Counted from the first letter of the stretch, positions 45,110 to 53,729 are shown. The stretch is DNA of 64,000 nucleotides from Microcoleus sp. CAWBG506 (GCA_020883125.1 JAHREW010000012.1:62001-126000); one strand, 5' to 3'. Program-made: numbers and translations. Notes: generated from the sequence alone by a model not told the origin.

Positions 45110-45919
45110 CTATTTTCCTAGTTTACAAATTTTCCTTGTTTTCTGCGGTCGTTTCCGATCTAATGCGTAATCTGACTTAACTATCAATGGAATAAAGCTC
45201 CATCGACCATCAGATGCGTTCAAGTTAAGACATGAGTCTGGCTCTATATATTGTACACCATGTGGTAGACGAGGACTAAATATTATAATATCGCCAATAC
45301 CTGTTTGTCCATCTAAGTAAGTCTCATTATCTTGTTTAGGATGTCTAGCATAAAAACCACCAGACTGATAATCTTCTCCATATTCTGAAGCTACCACAGC
45401 TATTTGCACTTTAGAAAAAACTGTTAAAGGATCGGTATGTTCTTCTAGGTATCCTCCTCCTCTGGGATACTGAAAGACAACAATACGGGAGATTATATCT
45501 TGAAAAGAGTTGGTTTGAGATTGGTTCTCCCCTACGTTTGTAGACAAAATATTCTTAATCTCAAACAATTCTTTAAAAGCGGAAAATAAATACCAATTCT
45601 TGTTCCAATTATGAAAGTAGTAGGCTTTGATTAATTTATCAATATTTGCGGTTGGATTACTTGTATGAATTCTCCAATAGTCAGGACATCCATCAACGCA
45701 GGAGTATATACCTTGCGCCATTGTTTGAGACAGATTTAAAATTTCATATCTCAGAGACAAAATAAGTTCTTTAGAATAGAAATTTTTAATTATGTAAAGT
45801 TCATAATTTTCAATTGAATCAATAAGATAAGTGAGATTCCTCTCCAGATACAAAATAAAACTATTTTTATCAATAATTTTTATCCCTAAATTTTCAATAT
45901 TTTTTTCTATCAAGACCAT
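45110..45919 (-). CDS. Fe(II)/2-oxoglutarate-type oxygenase
   Basis: A 269-residue protein with the iron triad of cupin-fold oxygenases: H161-x-D163 in LEEHTDPLT and H220 in RLPHGVQY, followed by an Arg near residue 239 that would bind 2-oxoglutarate. The core also has VFQYPRGGGYLEEH and GIGDIIIFSP as in phytanoyl-CoA/prolyl hydroxylase-like enzymes. The ATG has a GGAGGT nine bases upstream. About 85 bases around this ribosome site and start are present as a diverged second copy at 47331-47415, on the far side of the aminotransferase gene. A hydroxylation or desaturation of the pathway intermediate is likely. Confidence 0.82.
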   Translation of the reverse strand: MVLIEKNIENLGIKIIDKNSFILYLERNLTYLIDSIENYELYIIKNFYSKELILSLRYEILNLSQTMAQGIYSCVDGCPDYWRIHTSNPTANIDKLIKAYYFHNWNKNWYLFSAFKELFEIKNILSTNVGENQSQTNSFQDIISRIVVFQYPRGGGYLEEHTDPLTVFSKVQIAVVASEYGEDYQSGGFYARHPKQDNETYLDGQTGIGDIIIFSPRLPHGVQYIEPDSCLNLNASDGRWSFIPLIVKSDYALDRKRPQKTRKICKLGK

Positions 45920-45954
45920 AATTTACCTCCGGCTGATGTGATTTGAGATACCTC
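45871..45954. repeat. Flanking direct repeat, copy A (functional gene start)
   Basis: This holds the ribosome binding site and first codons of the oxygenase gene. It aligns with 47331-47415 over about 85 bases at roughly three quarters identity by eye, including an exact run CTTACCTCCGGCTGAT-type core (one difference). The two copies bracket the aminotransferase gene. Confidence 0.75.
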
Positions 45955-45977
45955 AAAACATTATACACTATTTTGAC

Positions 45978-47201
45978 TTACTTTCTAGCTAAAGTCTCAA
46001 TAGCAGAAGCAATGTAATCGATATGTTCATCGGTATAGGCTTCATTACAAGGTAATACCAGCACCTTGTCTAAGCCTTCAAAAGTTCCTGGAAACTTCTC
46101 ATAGCTATAATTTAAGGCGTCTGGTTTAGCCAAAGTAAAAGGAAAGCGAGAATTACCAAAAGTCCGTTGCTTTTCAAATATTTCACGTTGAAAAGCCGGT
46201 TTTTGAATATAACGAGGGGATGAGAAAATTCCTTTTTCTTCTTTCAATTGCTTGGCTAGTCCTACAGCACCGCCTCTAATCAGATCACTATCAACCCGCA
46301 GACAGTATTTCCAGTAGACATGAGTATTCCGAGGGTCAATATAGGGGGTTTCAATCCCAGCAATGCCTTGTAATTTATGGGTTAGTTTGGCAGCAGCACT
46401 CTGCCGAAGTTTAACGATATCTGGTAGCTTAGACAGTTGCCCACAAGCGACTGCCCCTTGTAGTTCACTCATCCGATAATTTAGGGCTAAGAAGTAATGA
46501 TCAGGGTTAGGATCTTCATAGCCTAAAGCTTTGTTAATGTAAAGAAAAAGCCGTCGTGCCAAGGCTTCATTATTGGTGATAAGCAGTCCCCCTTCGCCGG
46601 TTGTAATATGTTTGCCCTGCTGTAAGCTAAAACAGCCTATCTCTCCCCATGTACCCACATATTGTCCATGATGTTGAGCCAGAAAACTTTGGGCACTATC
46701 TTCAATCACGGGCAGATTATAGGCTTTTGCCAGTTTGCAAATTTCTGTCATATTACAGGGATTACCAAACAAATGAGTAACAATAATGCCCTTAGTGCGT
46801 TCATTTAAACAGGGTTTGATCGTTTCGGCGGTGACATTCCAAGTTTTTGGATCAACATCGGCAAAGCGAGGGATAGCTCCTTGATAGAGGATAGGGGTTA
46901 AAGCCCCCATATCTGTGATGGCAGTAGTGACAATTTCGTCACCAGGCTCCGGATCGATAGCAGCGATCGCCGTATGAATAGCCGCTGTTCCTGAAGAACA
47001 AGCATAGGCATATTTAACTCCGAGGAGTTGGGCAAAGTCTTTTTCAAGTTGCTTGACCCAAGTGCCTTTTGTACTGGTGAGAGTGCCACTGACAATAGCG
47101 GATATTACTCGGTCAATTTCTTCCTGACCTAGCGTTCGTCCGGTTGCGTCTTGATCGGAGGGGAGTTTAATGATCAATTTATTGGATATATAGGAGTCCA
47201 T
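45978..47201 (-). CDS. DegT/DnrJ/EryC1-type PLP aminotransferase
   Basis: A 407-residue sugar-type aminotransferase. PLP-site features: ACSSGTAAIHTAI for phosphate binding, D168 in VIEDSAQS for the pyridine nitrogen, and the Schiff-base lysine K197 in SLQQGKHITTGEGG. The family installs amino groups on keto-sugars and cyclitols. DNA here is less AT-rich than its neighbours and carries a HIP1 site near 46964, the only one I found in the 39.5-51.4 kb block. The gene is flanked by ~85-base diverged direct repeats (45871-45954, 47331-47415), so it appears to have been inserted between the genes on either side. No strong ribosome site precedes ATG 47201. Confidence 0.9.
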   Translation of the reverse strand: MDSYISNKLIIKLPSDQDATGRTLGQEEIDRVISAIVSGTLTSTKGTWVKQLEKDFAQLLGVKYAYACSSGTAAIHTAIAAIDPEPGDEIVTTAITDMGALTPILYQGAIPRFADVDPKTWNVTAETIKPCLNERTKGIIVTHLFGNPCNMTEICKLAKAYNLPVIEDSAQSFLAQHHGQYVGTWGEIGCFSLQQGKHITTGEGGLLITNNEALARRLFLYINKALGYEDPNPDHYFLALNYRMSELQGAVACGQLSKLPDIVKLRQSAAAKLTHKLQGIAGIETPYIDPRNTHVYWKYCLRVDSDLIRGGAVGLAKQLKEEKGIFSSPRYIQKPAFQREIFEKQRTFGNSRFPFTLAKPDALNYSYEKFPGTFEGLDKVLVLPCNEAYTDEHIDYIASAIETLARK

Positions 47202-47330
47202 TTAATTTTAAACCTGTGATGAGACTAAAGATTAGCTTTTAATTATAGATTAATTTCGATCTATATCAAAAATATCTTCAAAACACAATAAATTGTAAAA
47301 AACGGGATTGTTTTAGCTAAAGCCAGAGTT

Positions 47331-47415
47331 ATCAGGATCTTTATTCCTAAATTCTCATCTTTTTAACTATAAAGACCATAACTTACCTCCGGCTGATCTG
47401 ATCTGATAATCCTCA
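47331..47415. repeat. Flanking direct repeat, copy B (decayed gene start)
   Basis: Matches 45871-45954. Here the GGAGGTAAGTTATGGTCTT segment is no longer a working start: the reading frame of the gene at 47367-48335 runs into it and ends within it, so the last residues of that protein (AGGKLWSL) are read from the duplicated ribosome site and start region. Confidence 0.75.
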
Positions 47416-48335
47416 ATATATTTTTCATTTCTTATTAACGATATCAAATAATAAATTAATCTTTGAGGGTTTTGTGTTTTATGAAACCACTCTATTCCCG
47501 CCTTTCTTATTTTAAAGGAAGTATCTACATTCTCTAGCACAAACGTAGATACTTTTAAGAGTTCAGTCATATTGCTAAAGTAAAGAATCTCATGATAATT
47601 GATTGGTGGTTTTTCTAGAACAAACATAGATCTTTGCTGACATAAGCATAAACCACCACTTAAAAATATCTCTGAAAAACGATATGTACTATTCTGATTT
47701 CCCGGAAAATCTAAACATGCTAGAGAAAATCTAAGTAGAGATGAATAATCTTTTGGATTAAGCCCGCAAGTAACTGTTATACGTTCACCAAGAACTGATT
47801 TTAATGCTTCAAGATAGACAAGCCTCTCCCCCCATACAGCCCCAGCGAAACAAATCATATTTGAGTCTTGAAAAGTATTATCATATCGTCTATATGGTTG
47901 ATTTAAAATATTTAATTGTTCAATGAGTCTATCTGATGGGAAAAATGGTAACGGAAAACATTTGATCTTTGAATTTATCAATGAGATAAAAAAGTCTGAG
48001 AATTGCTCTTGCCCTATCATCGGTGAAAGATAGATTACACTAGCAGAAGTTTTTGATTGAATCATCTGAACAGCATCAATTCCCATAGGACCTTTTAAGT
48101 CAACCATAAAAATTGAGTTATTGATATTTAAACTCTCATTACGAATTAAATTAATTGCTTTGCCGTAAGGAGGTATAAAAATAATATCATCGGTTTCAAC
48201 ACTATGTAAATATGCAGAAACTTCACTACTAGCGTCATAGAAATCAATATCTGCTTCTTGACACCCTAATTTTAAATATACCTTAAAGCAGCGGTACTGC
48301 TCTATGCGAATATCAATTAAGTCTATAAAACGCAT
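47367..48335 (-). CDS. Glycosyltransferase-like protein (GT-B type, tentative)
   Basis: A 322-residue cytoplasmic protein. The C-terminal half has the look of a GT-B glycosyltransferase donor domain: a strand at MICFAGAVWGERLVYLEAL, then YSSLLRFSLACLDFPGNQNSTYRFSEIFLSGGL, where the acidic and Gly residues of the R/F-x-x-E-x-x-x-x-G pattern (FSEIFLSGG) sit as in GT1/GT4 proteins, and a closing helical FKIRKAGIEWFH. The N-terminal half is an alpha/beta domain without known motifs. Assignment is by pattern only. The C-terminal eight residues lie in a duplicated sequence. It starts 16 bases after the beta-propeller gene. Confidence 0.6.
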   Translation of the reverse strand: MRFIDLIDIRIEQYRCFKVYLKLGCQEADIDFYDASSEVSAYLHSVETDDIIFIPPYGKAINLIRNESLNINNSIFMVDLKGPMGIDAVQMIQSKTSASVIYLSPMIGQEQFSDFFISLINSKIKCFPLPFFPSDRLIEQLNILNQPYRRYDNTFQDSNMICFAGAVWGERLVYLEALKSVLGERITVTCGLNPKDYSSLLRFSLACLDFPGNQNSTYRFSEIFLSGGLCLCQQRSMFVLEKPPINYHEILYFSNMTELLKVSTFVLENVDTSFKIRKAGIEWFHKTQNPQRLIYYLISLIRNEKYIEDYQIRSAGGKLWSL

Positions 48336-48351
48336 TTCTTTTCTTACTTCC

Positions 48352-49233
48352 TTACTGTATCGCTACTTCAATATCAAATGGTGCTTGTTCATCCATTTTG
48401 AAGAGCCATATAAGCTCTTTACTTAATTTATCAATCTTAGCAATATATCCTGAAGAATCAAAATTATTAGTTCTGTCTTTTTCAGCAGTAAATATTATTT
48501 GATTACCTAAAGGTTTAGCAGAGCGAGTCCAAGAAGAATATGGAGCTAAGTATTCCCATGTTTGAACTCCTGATTCTTTGGCAAAAACTTTAATCATTGA
48601 TTCTTGTGAGCTACAAACATATATTTCATTGCCTATGGGATAAGAAGAATGAGTTTGTATTCCTGTTTTACTATATTTTTGTGCTACTTCATTCTTTATT
48701 GGATCAACTAAGATGATATCACCTGTATGAAATAGACAGCAAAATAGAACCAGTCTATTTTGGAATAATCCTGGATAAGCACAGTTAATATGAGTCCAAT
48801 CGTCACTTGCTGATACACGGACAAATGCTCGTCTGTCTTTATATTCTAGTTTCTTCGGTTTCCCGATATAACTAGCTGAATCAAATAAGCGCTCAATAAT
48901 TAAAGATTGTTTCCTCTCATCCAATCTACAAAAGATTAGTTCATCATATCCAGTATTAGCAATTACGAAATAATCTTTTTCAATTAAATCTACAGAATGA
49001 ACATTAGATAATCTTTCAAGAGAAAAGCTTGCTATTATCCGAGATAAATTGGGTTCGACAAAATGAACACCATAAGTTGTAGAAATTAAATATTTGTCTT
49101 CCAAGGCACGAACAGAGTGGAGAATATCAAACTTATTTATCCCCTCAATCATTAATGTTTTTTCTATACTTTGTGTGTCTTCATTAAAGAGAATTAACTC
49201 ATTTGTTCTAAGACAAGAAATAATAAATCTCAT
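48352..49233 (-). CDS. Beta-propeller-like protein of unknown function
   Basis: About 293 residues from the ATG at 49233, preferred over a TTG at 49245 because GGGAGAG sits just before it. The sequence is a succession of short beta strands with repeating blade-like units (YLISTTYGVHFVEP, YFVIANTGYDELIFCRLD, DIILVDPIKNEV, GNEIYVCSSQESMIKVF, GYIAKIDKLSKELIW), resembling six- or seven-bladed propellers of the PQQ/WD-like or sulfotransferase kind. No signal peptide is seen, so it is probably cytoplasmic. It lies in the midst of the radical SAM operon and may be a substrate-binding or lyase/isomerase-type component; the activity is unknown. Confidence 0.65.
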   Translation of the reverse strand: MRFIISCLRTNELILFNEDTQSIEKTLMIEGINKFDILHSVRALEDKYLISTTYGVHFVEPNLSRIIASFSLERLSNVHSVDLIEKDYFVIANTGYDELIFCRLDERKQSLIIERLFDSASYIGKPKKLEYKDRRAFVRVSASDDWTHINCAYPGLFQNRLVLFCCLFHTGDIILVDPIKNEVAQKYSKTGIQTHSSYPIGNEIYVCSSQESMIKVFAKESGVQTWEYLAPYSSWTRSAKPLGNQIIFTAEKDRTNNFDSSGYIAKIDKLSKELIWLFKMDEQAPFDIEVAIQ

Positions 49234-49275
49234 ACTCTCTCCCAATATAGTAAAATAGCAAAATACAGGTGCAAA

Positions 49276-50133
49276 TCAATCTATTTTTGCCCTGTGTTGC
49301 CAGGCATGAAAGCTACATCCTGAACATAATGGTGAAAGCACCCATTGTCCTTTTGCATGAAACGAACGATACTGTAACATTATATTGGATATCCACAGGT
49401 CTATAAAAGAGCTAACTTTAAGGTCTCCAATAATATATTTTTTGTGAGATTCATACTCAGGATATATGTTGAGACACATCTTCAATAAACCTTGATAACT
49501 GATGGCAGCCATTTTTTGTGTAGCATAACAAGGGACTGTTCTATGTTGTCTATAAATATCTGAAATAGTTCCTCCACGATAGTTAAACTCCTTAGTAGTT
49601 CGATTGATGACTTCTATAGTAAGTCCCCCTTGTACCGAAATAGCAGCAAATCCCTGCCAAGTTTCAACTATTGTCCACTGAAAAGATTTGTTTATTCCTT
49701 TTTGAATTAGCCAATTTAAAATTATTTCAATAGACTTATCTTTTGCACAAGATTCATCATAAGCTTTATTTGGATATAAACTGACCTTTATTAGGTTAAG
49801 ACCTACTTCTCTAAGATTATTAATGGTTTGACCATTCAAATAATCACCATTCGTAAAAATTTTTTGAAAGCTGTTTGGTAGAAATTCTCTAAGAGCTTTT
49901 AGCTCTTCCAAAATTCTAGGATTGGCTAACGGCTCGTTGTAATTGTGAAGTGCCACCTTGCCTTCATATTGAAGAGTCTTTAACTCCGCTAAAATCTTAA
50001 TAAATAGATGCCAAGGCATTAATTCTTGATTTATGCGTGATTTTGTTGTACTGTTAGGACACCAATCGCATAACCGATTGCAATATCTCGATGTTTCTAT
50101 TTCAATCGACTCTGGTAACAGAATTAAGCTCAT
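49276..50133 (-). CDS. Radical SAM/SPASM-like enzyme (second in the block)
   Basis: A 285-residue radical SAM protein. The cluster motif is CNRLCDWC (C18, C22, C25), with LHNYNEPLANPRI in the position of the AdoMet-binding GGEP loop. Later cysteines (VPCYATQKM, LLKMCLNIYPE, LSPLCSGCSFH) suggest an auxiliary cluster of SPASM or twitch type. The size is close to dehydrogenases of the BtrN kind acting on aminocyclitols, but a peptide or other sugar substrate is equally possible. The start overlaps the stop of the upstream radical SAM gene by ATGA-type coupling (50130-50133), so the two enzymes are probably made in equal amounts. Confidence 0.85.
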   Translation of the reverse strand: MSLILLPESIEIETSRYCNRLCDWCPNSTTKSRINQELMPWHLFIKILAELKTLQYEGKVALHNYNEPLANPRILEELKALREFLPNSFQKIFTNGDYLNGQTINNLREVGLNLIKVSLYPNKAYDESCAKDKSIEIILNWLIQKGINKSFQWTIVETWQGFAAISVQGGLTIEVINRTTKEFNYRGGTISDIYRQHRTVPCYATQKMAAISYQGLLKMCLNIYPEYESHKKYIIGDLKVSSFIDLWISNIMLQYRSFHAKGQWVLSPLCSGCSFHAWQHRAKID

Positions 50134-51401
50134 AAAGTAGTCTCTTTTACTAAACTTTCACCTTGATCGCTATGATTTTGCTTACACCCGGAAATCTTTT
50201 GAATGCTTTGATCCATATCTGAATTTAAAAAGAATGTGGAAATGGAAGAGTAACGTTCATCACTAAAATCTTCATTAACTTTACCTATCCACGTACATAA
50301 ATAGTTATCATGAACGCGGATTCCTTCTTCACAGCCAATCTTGGGATCTTTAGGTAGGTTAGGTTCTTTACCATGTTCATTTACATACTCTTGCGGGCAG
50401 TAAGGATCTTTAGATTCTAGATTTCCGTAGACCAAAAAAGACCTAGCACTACACCCACCTCGACAAACTTCTAGATACTTACATCCTGATTCTTGACATG
50501 CAGAAGGAATGTATTTACGCCTATTTGCAAATGCTTGAAATTCCTGGCTTTCAACAATGTCAAAAATATCATCCTTCAGTAGGTCTCCTGTTTTAAAGTC
50601 ATGCATATAAACGCATGGGTTTATGGGAACTCGACCATCGGCTGTCTTAGCATTAATTCTGAAAGATGATGTGCCACAAGGACAACCTTTAGACCCAGCT
50701 TCTGTGAATGCTGTTAAACATGATTCACCTAGAGTAATGCAATGTGTGCTGTTCATTAAAATTGAGAATCCTTCGTAAAACTGATCTCGGTTTGGCATTT
50801 CATCGAGCAACACTTTTTCAACGGGCTTCAATGTATTTACTCTGAACTCGCTACCTAAATGCTTAGTTAAAGCTAGATATGCAGAAAGGTGTTCCTCATT
50901 AAAATTCGCACGCATTCCACATGCAATTACACTACAGTCTATCCCAATCTCCACAGAACGTTGTATAGCTTTAATAGTGCTTTTATAAAGTTTAACCCCT
51001 CTGTTGAGATCGTGTTCTTTCTCAAAGGGTGAATCAAGAGAAAAATCAATATCATTAATCATACGCAGTTCATTTGGATAGTGCTGATCCAAATATATAA
51101 AAGATATTCCATTCGTTGTTAAACCAACAGGAATATCTGCGTCATTAAGGGTTCTAATGATGTAAGGTAATATCGTCTCTTCTATATTAATTCCATGTGT
51201 ATATATTGGTTCATTCCCCCCAAGATTAACAGTCTTAATACCTAATCGCTTCAATTGCTCTACAATACAATCAACGTCCTCTTTGGTGAGAAACTCTCTA
51301 CTATCCTTACGGACTTTCCAACTGTAGCAATGCCCACAAGAGGCATTGCAATGATTTCCAACTGTCCAACCAATATTTTCAAACTGATGGCTTTTAATCA
51401 T
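50130..51401 (-). CDS. Radical SAM/SPASM enzyme (first in the block)
   Basis: A 423-residue radical SAM protein with CNASCGHCYSW (C18, C22, C25) for the catalytic cluster, LGGNEPIY in the GGEP position, and a C-terminal cysteine set (CQESGCKYLEVCRGGC, then PYCPQ) that matches a SPASM domain holding auxiliary clusters. An unusual ~75-residue tail with further Cys (GCEEGIRVHD, YLCTWIG) follows. SPASM enzymes mature ribosomal peptides or oxidise sugars/cyclitols. I found no short precursor-peptide gene in the 200 bases upstream. This is the first gene of the minus-strand block, with a possible promoter at 51449-51478. Confidence 0.87.
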   Translation of the reverse strand: MIKSHQFENIGWTVGNHCNASCGHCYSWKVRKDSREFLTKEDVDCIVEQLKRLGIKTVNLGGNEPIYTHGINIEETILPYIIRTLNDADIPVGLTTNGISFIYLDQHYPNELRMINDIDFSLDSPFEKEHDLNRGVKLYKSTIKAIQRSVEIGIDCSVIACGMRANFNEEHLSAYLALTKHLGSEFRVNTLKPVEKVLLDEMPNRDQFYEGFSILMNSTHCITLGESCLTAFTEAGSKGCPCGTSSFRINAKTADGRVPINPCVYMHDFKTGDLLKDDIFDIVESQEFQAFANRRKYIPSACQESGCKYLEVCRGGCSARSFLVYGNLESKDPYCPQEYVNEHGKEPNLPKDPKIGCEEGIRVHDNYLCTWIGKVNEDFSDERYSSISTFFLNSDMDQSIQKISGCKQNHSDQGESLVKETTL

Positions 51402-51448
51402 TTTTTGACTTGCAATAAGCTCAACAAAGTTTATTCCCCACGTATGTT

Positions 51449-51478
51449 ATCATAGATCATGTATTTTTTAATAGTCCA
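51449..51478 (-). promoter_or_regulatory. Possible promoter of the radical SAM block
   Basis: On the minus strand a TATGAT (51454-51449) lies 18 bases after a weak TGGACT (51478-51473), 48 bases before the start of the first gene. The -10 is good and the -35 poor, so this is tentative. Confidence 0.4.
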
Positions 51479-51609
51479 CACCTCAAGCTTGGCAGCCCTA
51501 CTGGCGCTCTAGCTGAGATTTAGATAATCACGCGCAGGCAAAATAATACAACCGCCCCCTAACTTCTAACAGTTAGCGAAGCGGTTAGTGCCAGTAAACG
51601 AGAGCCTCA

Positions 51610-52908
51610 TTATAAAGCCTGTTCGATCGCCCGCCGCGCCAATTCCACCTGTTCCACAGCATCCAGATAAGCTAGCGCTGCTGCATCCCAAACCACTTTT
51701 CTCTGCATCCTGTTCAAGACGATTTTCCCAAACTCGTACACCGTGCCGAAGCTTTGCAGCCTGAGAATTCGCTCAGCTATTGAGCAAAAACTCGGCGTTG
51801 GGTTCAATATCGCCACTACATCTGAGTGAAGGAGCGACACCACCTCTGGGCCCATATCGACTTTCAAAGTCCCTCCAACCTCCACAATCCGGCCCCAAAA
51901 TCCATTCCACTTCCTTTGGGCTATTTTTTCAGTAGGAATAAAAGGGATTTTGACAATAACCCACGAAGGAGCGCTGTCTGGACTAAAGCGCGTTTTGACT
52001 CCCTCGCCGGTAATTGGTTCGCAAGGAGTGCAAGTTTTACATTCTCCACCGCAATCGCCTTCTTGAACCCCCTCGCTACTAATGCTGCCCTCGGTTTTCT
52101 TCGAGGCGGAAGATTTTCTCAAAGCAGCCTTAATCAGAGCTTTAGCTTGTTTGGGGGTTTTCGCGGCTCCCGACGAGAGCGCCGCCAACGCCACTACTCG
52201 CTTGTCCTCCTGCATCGAAGCAAGTTGATACCCTACATCTATGCTGTGGTCATTAATAATGTCCAACCACTTTGCAGCCAATTCGGGGCGGTCTCTCTTG
52301 AGCTCGTCGGCAGCTTTGACGGCAATGCGCCCTTTCCTGTAGTTCCTGCCGCATCCCAAGCCGACTATAGCCGCCACAATATTTTCCGTTAGTTCCATTT
52401 CCCTTGGAGTCAGGCCCAAATCGATCGGGTTCAATGGAAAATTTTCCATCAGCGGTTGCTGGTTGTCCGACGGCGGCTTTGCTGAGCCAGCAGCTTCGTG
52501 GCGAGCTTTCTTGGCAGAATGTCTGTTCCTCAGCTCTCTAGCTATAGGCTCCACAACAATTCCTTCCCGAATTCTCTGTACTGGACTTTGGTGGCGGTGG
52601 CGGTTTTCTGCCACCAAGACGAAGAGCTCGTCATCTTCAGTCTGGAAGTGGCAGACAATAACTGGGACAGACTTCCAGCCCAGCGCTGCCAGCGCCCTCC
52701 ACCGCCGATGGCCGCTGACGATCGTGCCATCTGTTTTGACGGTCAGGGGTTGGACGTAGCGTTTGAGTTGGATCAACTCTACCAGGTCAGCAATACTTTC
52801 GGTGCTTCCGTAAATTTCCTCATTGCGAGGGTGAGGCTTGAGTTGGTCAAGACCAATATGCTGAATCGCGTCGCTGACTGAGAGCGACACAGTTTCATTT
52901 TTATTCAT
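51610..52908 (-). CDS. parB: ParB-like partition/nuclease-domain protein
   Basis: A 432-residue ParB-family protein. The N-terminal ParB/Srx domain has LDQLKPHPRNEEIYG, then GTIVSGHRRWRALAALGWKSVPVIV (box II, nucleotide site) and VAENRHRHQSPVQRIREG, which leads into the helix-turn-helix DNA-binding region. A middle segment (SKPPSDNQQPLMENFPLNP) interrupts the usual domain order, and the C-terminal ~150 residues (with a Cys-rich CGGECKTCTPC) are not the normal dimerisation domain. No parA is adjacent; the next gene is a radical SAM enzyme. The gene contains copy 2 of an 18-base palindrome (52432-52449), which could be its own binding site. A plasmid-partition or plasmid-regulatory role is likely; a nuclease-like CTPase role is possible. 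Confidence 0.85.
   Translation of the reverse strand: MNKNETVSLSVSDAIQHIGLDQLKPHPRNEEIYGSTESIADLVELIQLKRYVQPLTVKTDGTIVSGHRRWRALAALGWKSVPVIVCHFQTEDDELFVLVAENRHRHQSPVQRIREGIVVEPIARELRNRHSAKKARHEAAGSAKPPSDNQQPLMENFPLNPIDLGLTPREMELTENIVAAIVGLGCGRNYRKGRIAVKAADELKRDRPELAAKWLDIINDHSIDVGYQLASMQEDKRVVALAALSSGAAKTPKQAKALIKAALRKSSASKKTEGSISSEGVQEGDCGGECKTCTPCEPITGEGVKTRFSPDSAPSWVIVKIPFIPTEKIAQRKWNGFWGRIVEVGGTLKVDMGPEVVSLLHSDVVAILNPTPSFCSIAERILRLQSFGTVYEFGKIVLNRMQRKVVWDAAALAYLDAVEQVELARRAIEQAL
52432..52449. repeat. Copy 2 of the 18-base palindrome-containing sequence
   Basis: Identical to 38277-38294. Here it is within the parB-like gene and encodes Met-Glu-Asn-Phe-Pro on the minus strand. Genes for ParB often lie close to parS, so this is a candidate binding site; an interspersed repeat that has entered a coding region is the alternative. 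Confidence 0.55.
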
Positions 52909-53374
52909 TTGGATAGCCCTGGTTGTTTATTTGGGGATTGGGGCTTTGTACCTTTGCCTGCTAAAACCAATAAGGTTTCCTAACAGAAAGCTGGGGTTAT
53001 TTTTCTGTCGGGGCTGCGCGGGCTGTATCGGCAGGTCGCCTTCACTGTCAAAAGGTTCGCTGCTTTTACATTCTTAGAATAGCATATTTCTTAAACTAGC
53101 AATGCGCTACATTATGGTATAAGAAAAGACTATTATGTTTAAAATCTTTTTTAATAATTATTGATTATTATGATAGCGCTTATGATAAAAATTGTACCAA
53201 TAATTAAAATAAATTCTACTCGATTAAATAACCGCCATGAAAGTAACAAAGCTGTTTATTAAACCTCAACACGTAGTGCCTCTCAAAGAATGCAATTCGC
53301 TTACCCTCCGGCGCGGTTGGGGGAGCGATTTGGAGTAACTTTAGTTTAATTAAGAAGTTTTATAAAATTTTTGA

Positions 53375-53597
53375 CTAAAAAAGATAAACTTTCCCCCGTT
53401 TTATTTCAAAATTAGTTAAACGAGGGAATTGACATCCTCTTTTAACCATGTTTCTGAAAGCCAAATTTTCAACCACAATCGTTGGGTTTTCGCGGACCAG
53501 TTGAGTTGTGAGCTTGTGCAGAAAATCTTTTCTAGAGTCAGCAAGAGATGCTTGAATTACAGCATTTACTTCAGCAGTTCTTACATTATACCGTATT
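53375..53597 (-). pseudogene. tnpB: tnpB relic of an IS200/IS605-type element
   Basis: A minus-strand open stretch encodes ADSRKDFLHKLTTQLVREN then TIVVENLAFRNMVKRG, which is the central part of TnpB including the RuvC-II Glu (VVEN). It runs into unrelated residues and stops at 53375. The N-terminal half, RuvC-I, zinc ribbon and RuvC-III are missing. The sequence differs from the intact TnpB at 26914-28131, so it comes from another element. Confidence 0.75.
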
Positions 53598-53729
53598 CAA
53601 CCTGAAAACTATGCTAAGGAATGAAAAATCAATAAGTTGCACAATTAAACCCCAGAAGCTTTGATCCAAGGTAAACTATTGCTCTATTAGTCACCTTATT
53701 TATTTTTCATTCCTAAATACGTTGAAGTT

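Noticed and set aside
51402-51609. Search for a precursor-peptide gene before the radical SAM block
   Set aside because: No small frame with a ribosome site is present here, so a ribosomal-peptide product is not supported by this gap.
51826-52392. Plus-strand frame of 188 codons
   Set aside because: Fully antisense to the parB-like gene, with low-complexity residues and no domain.
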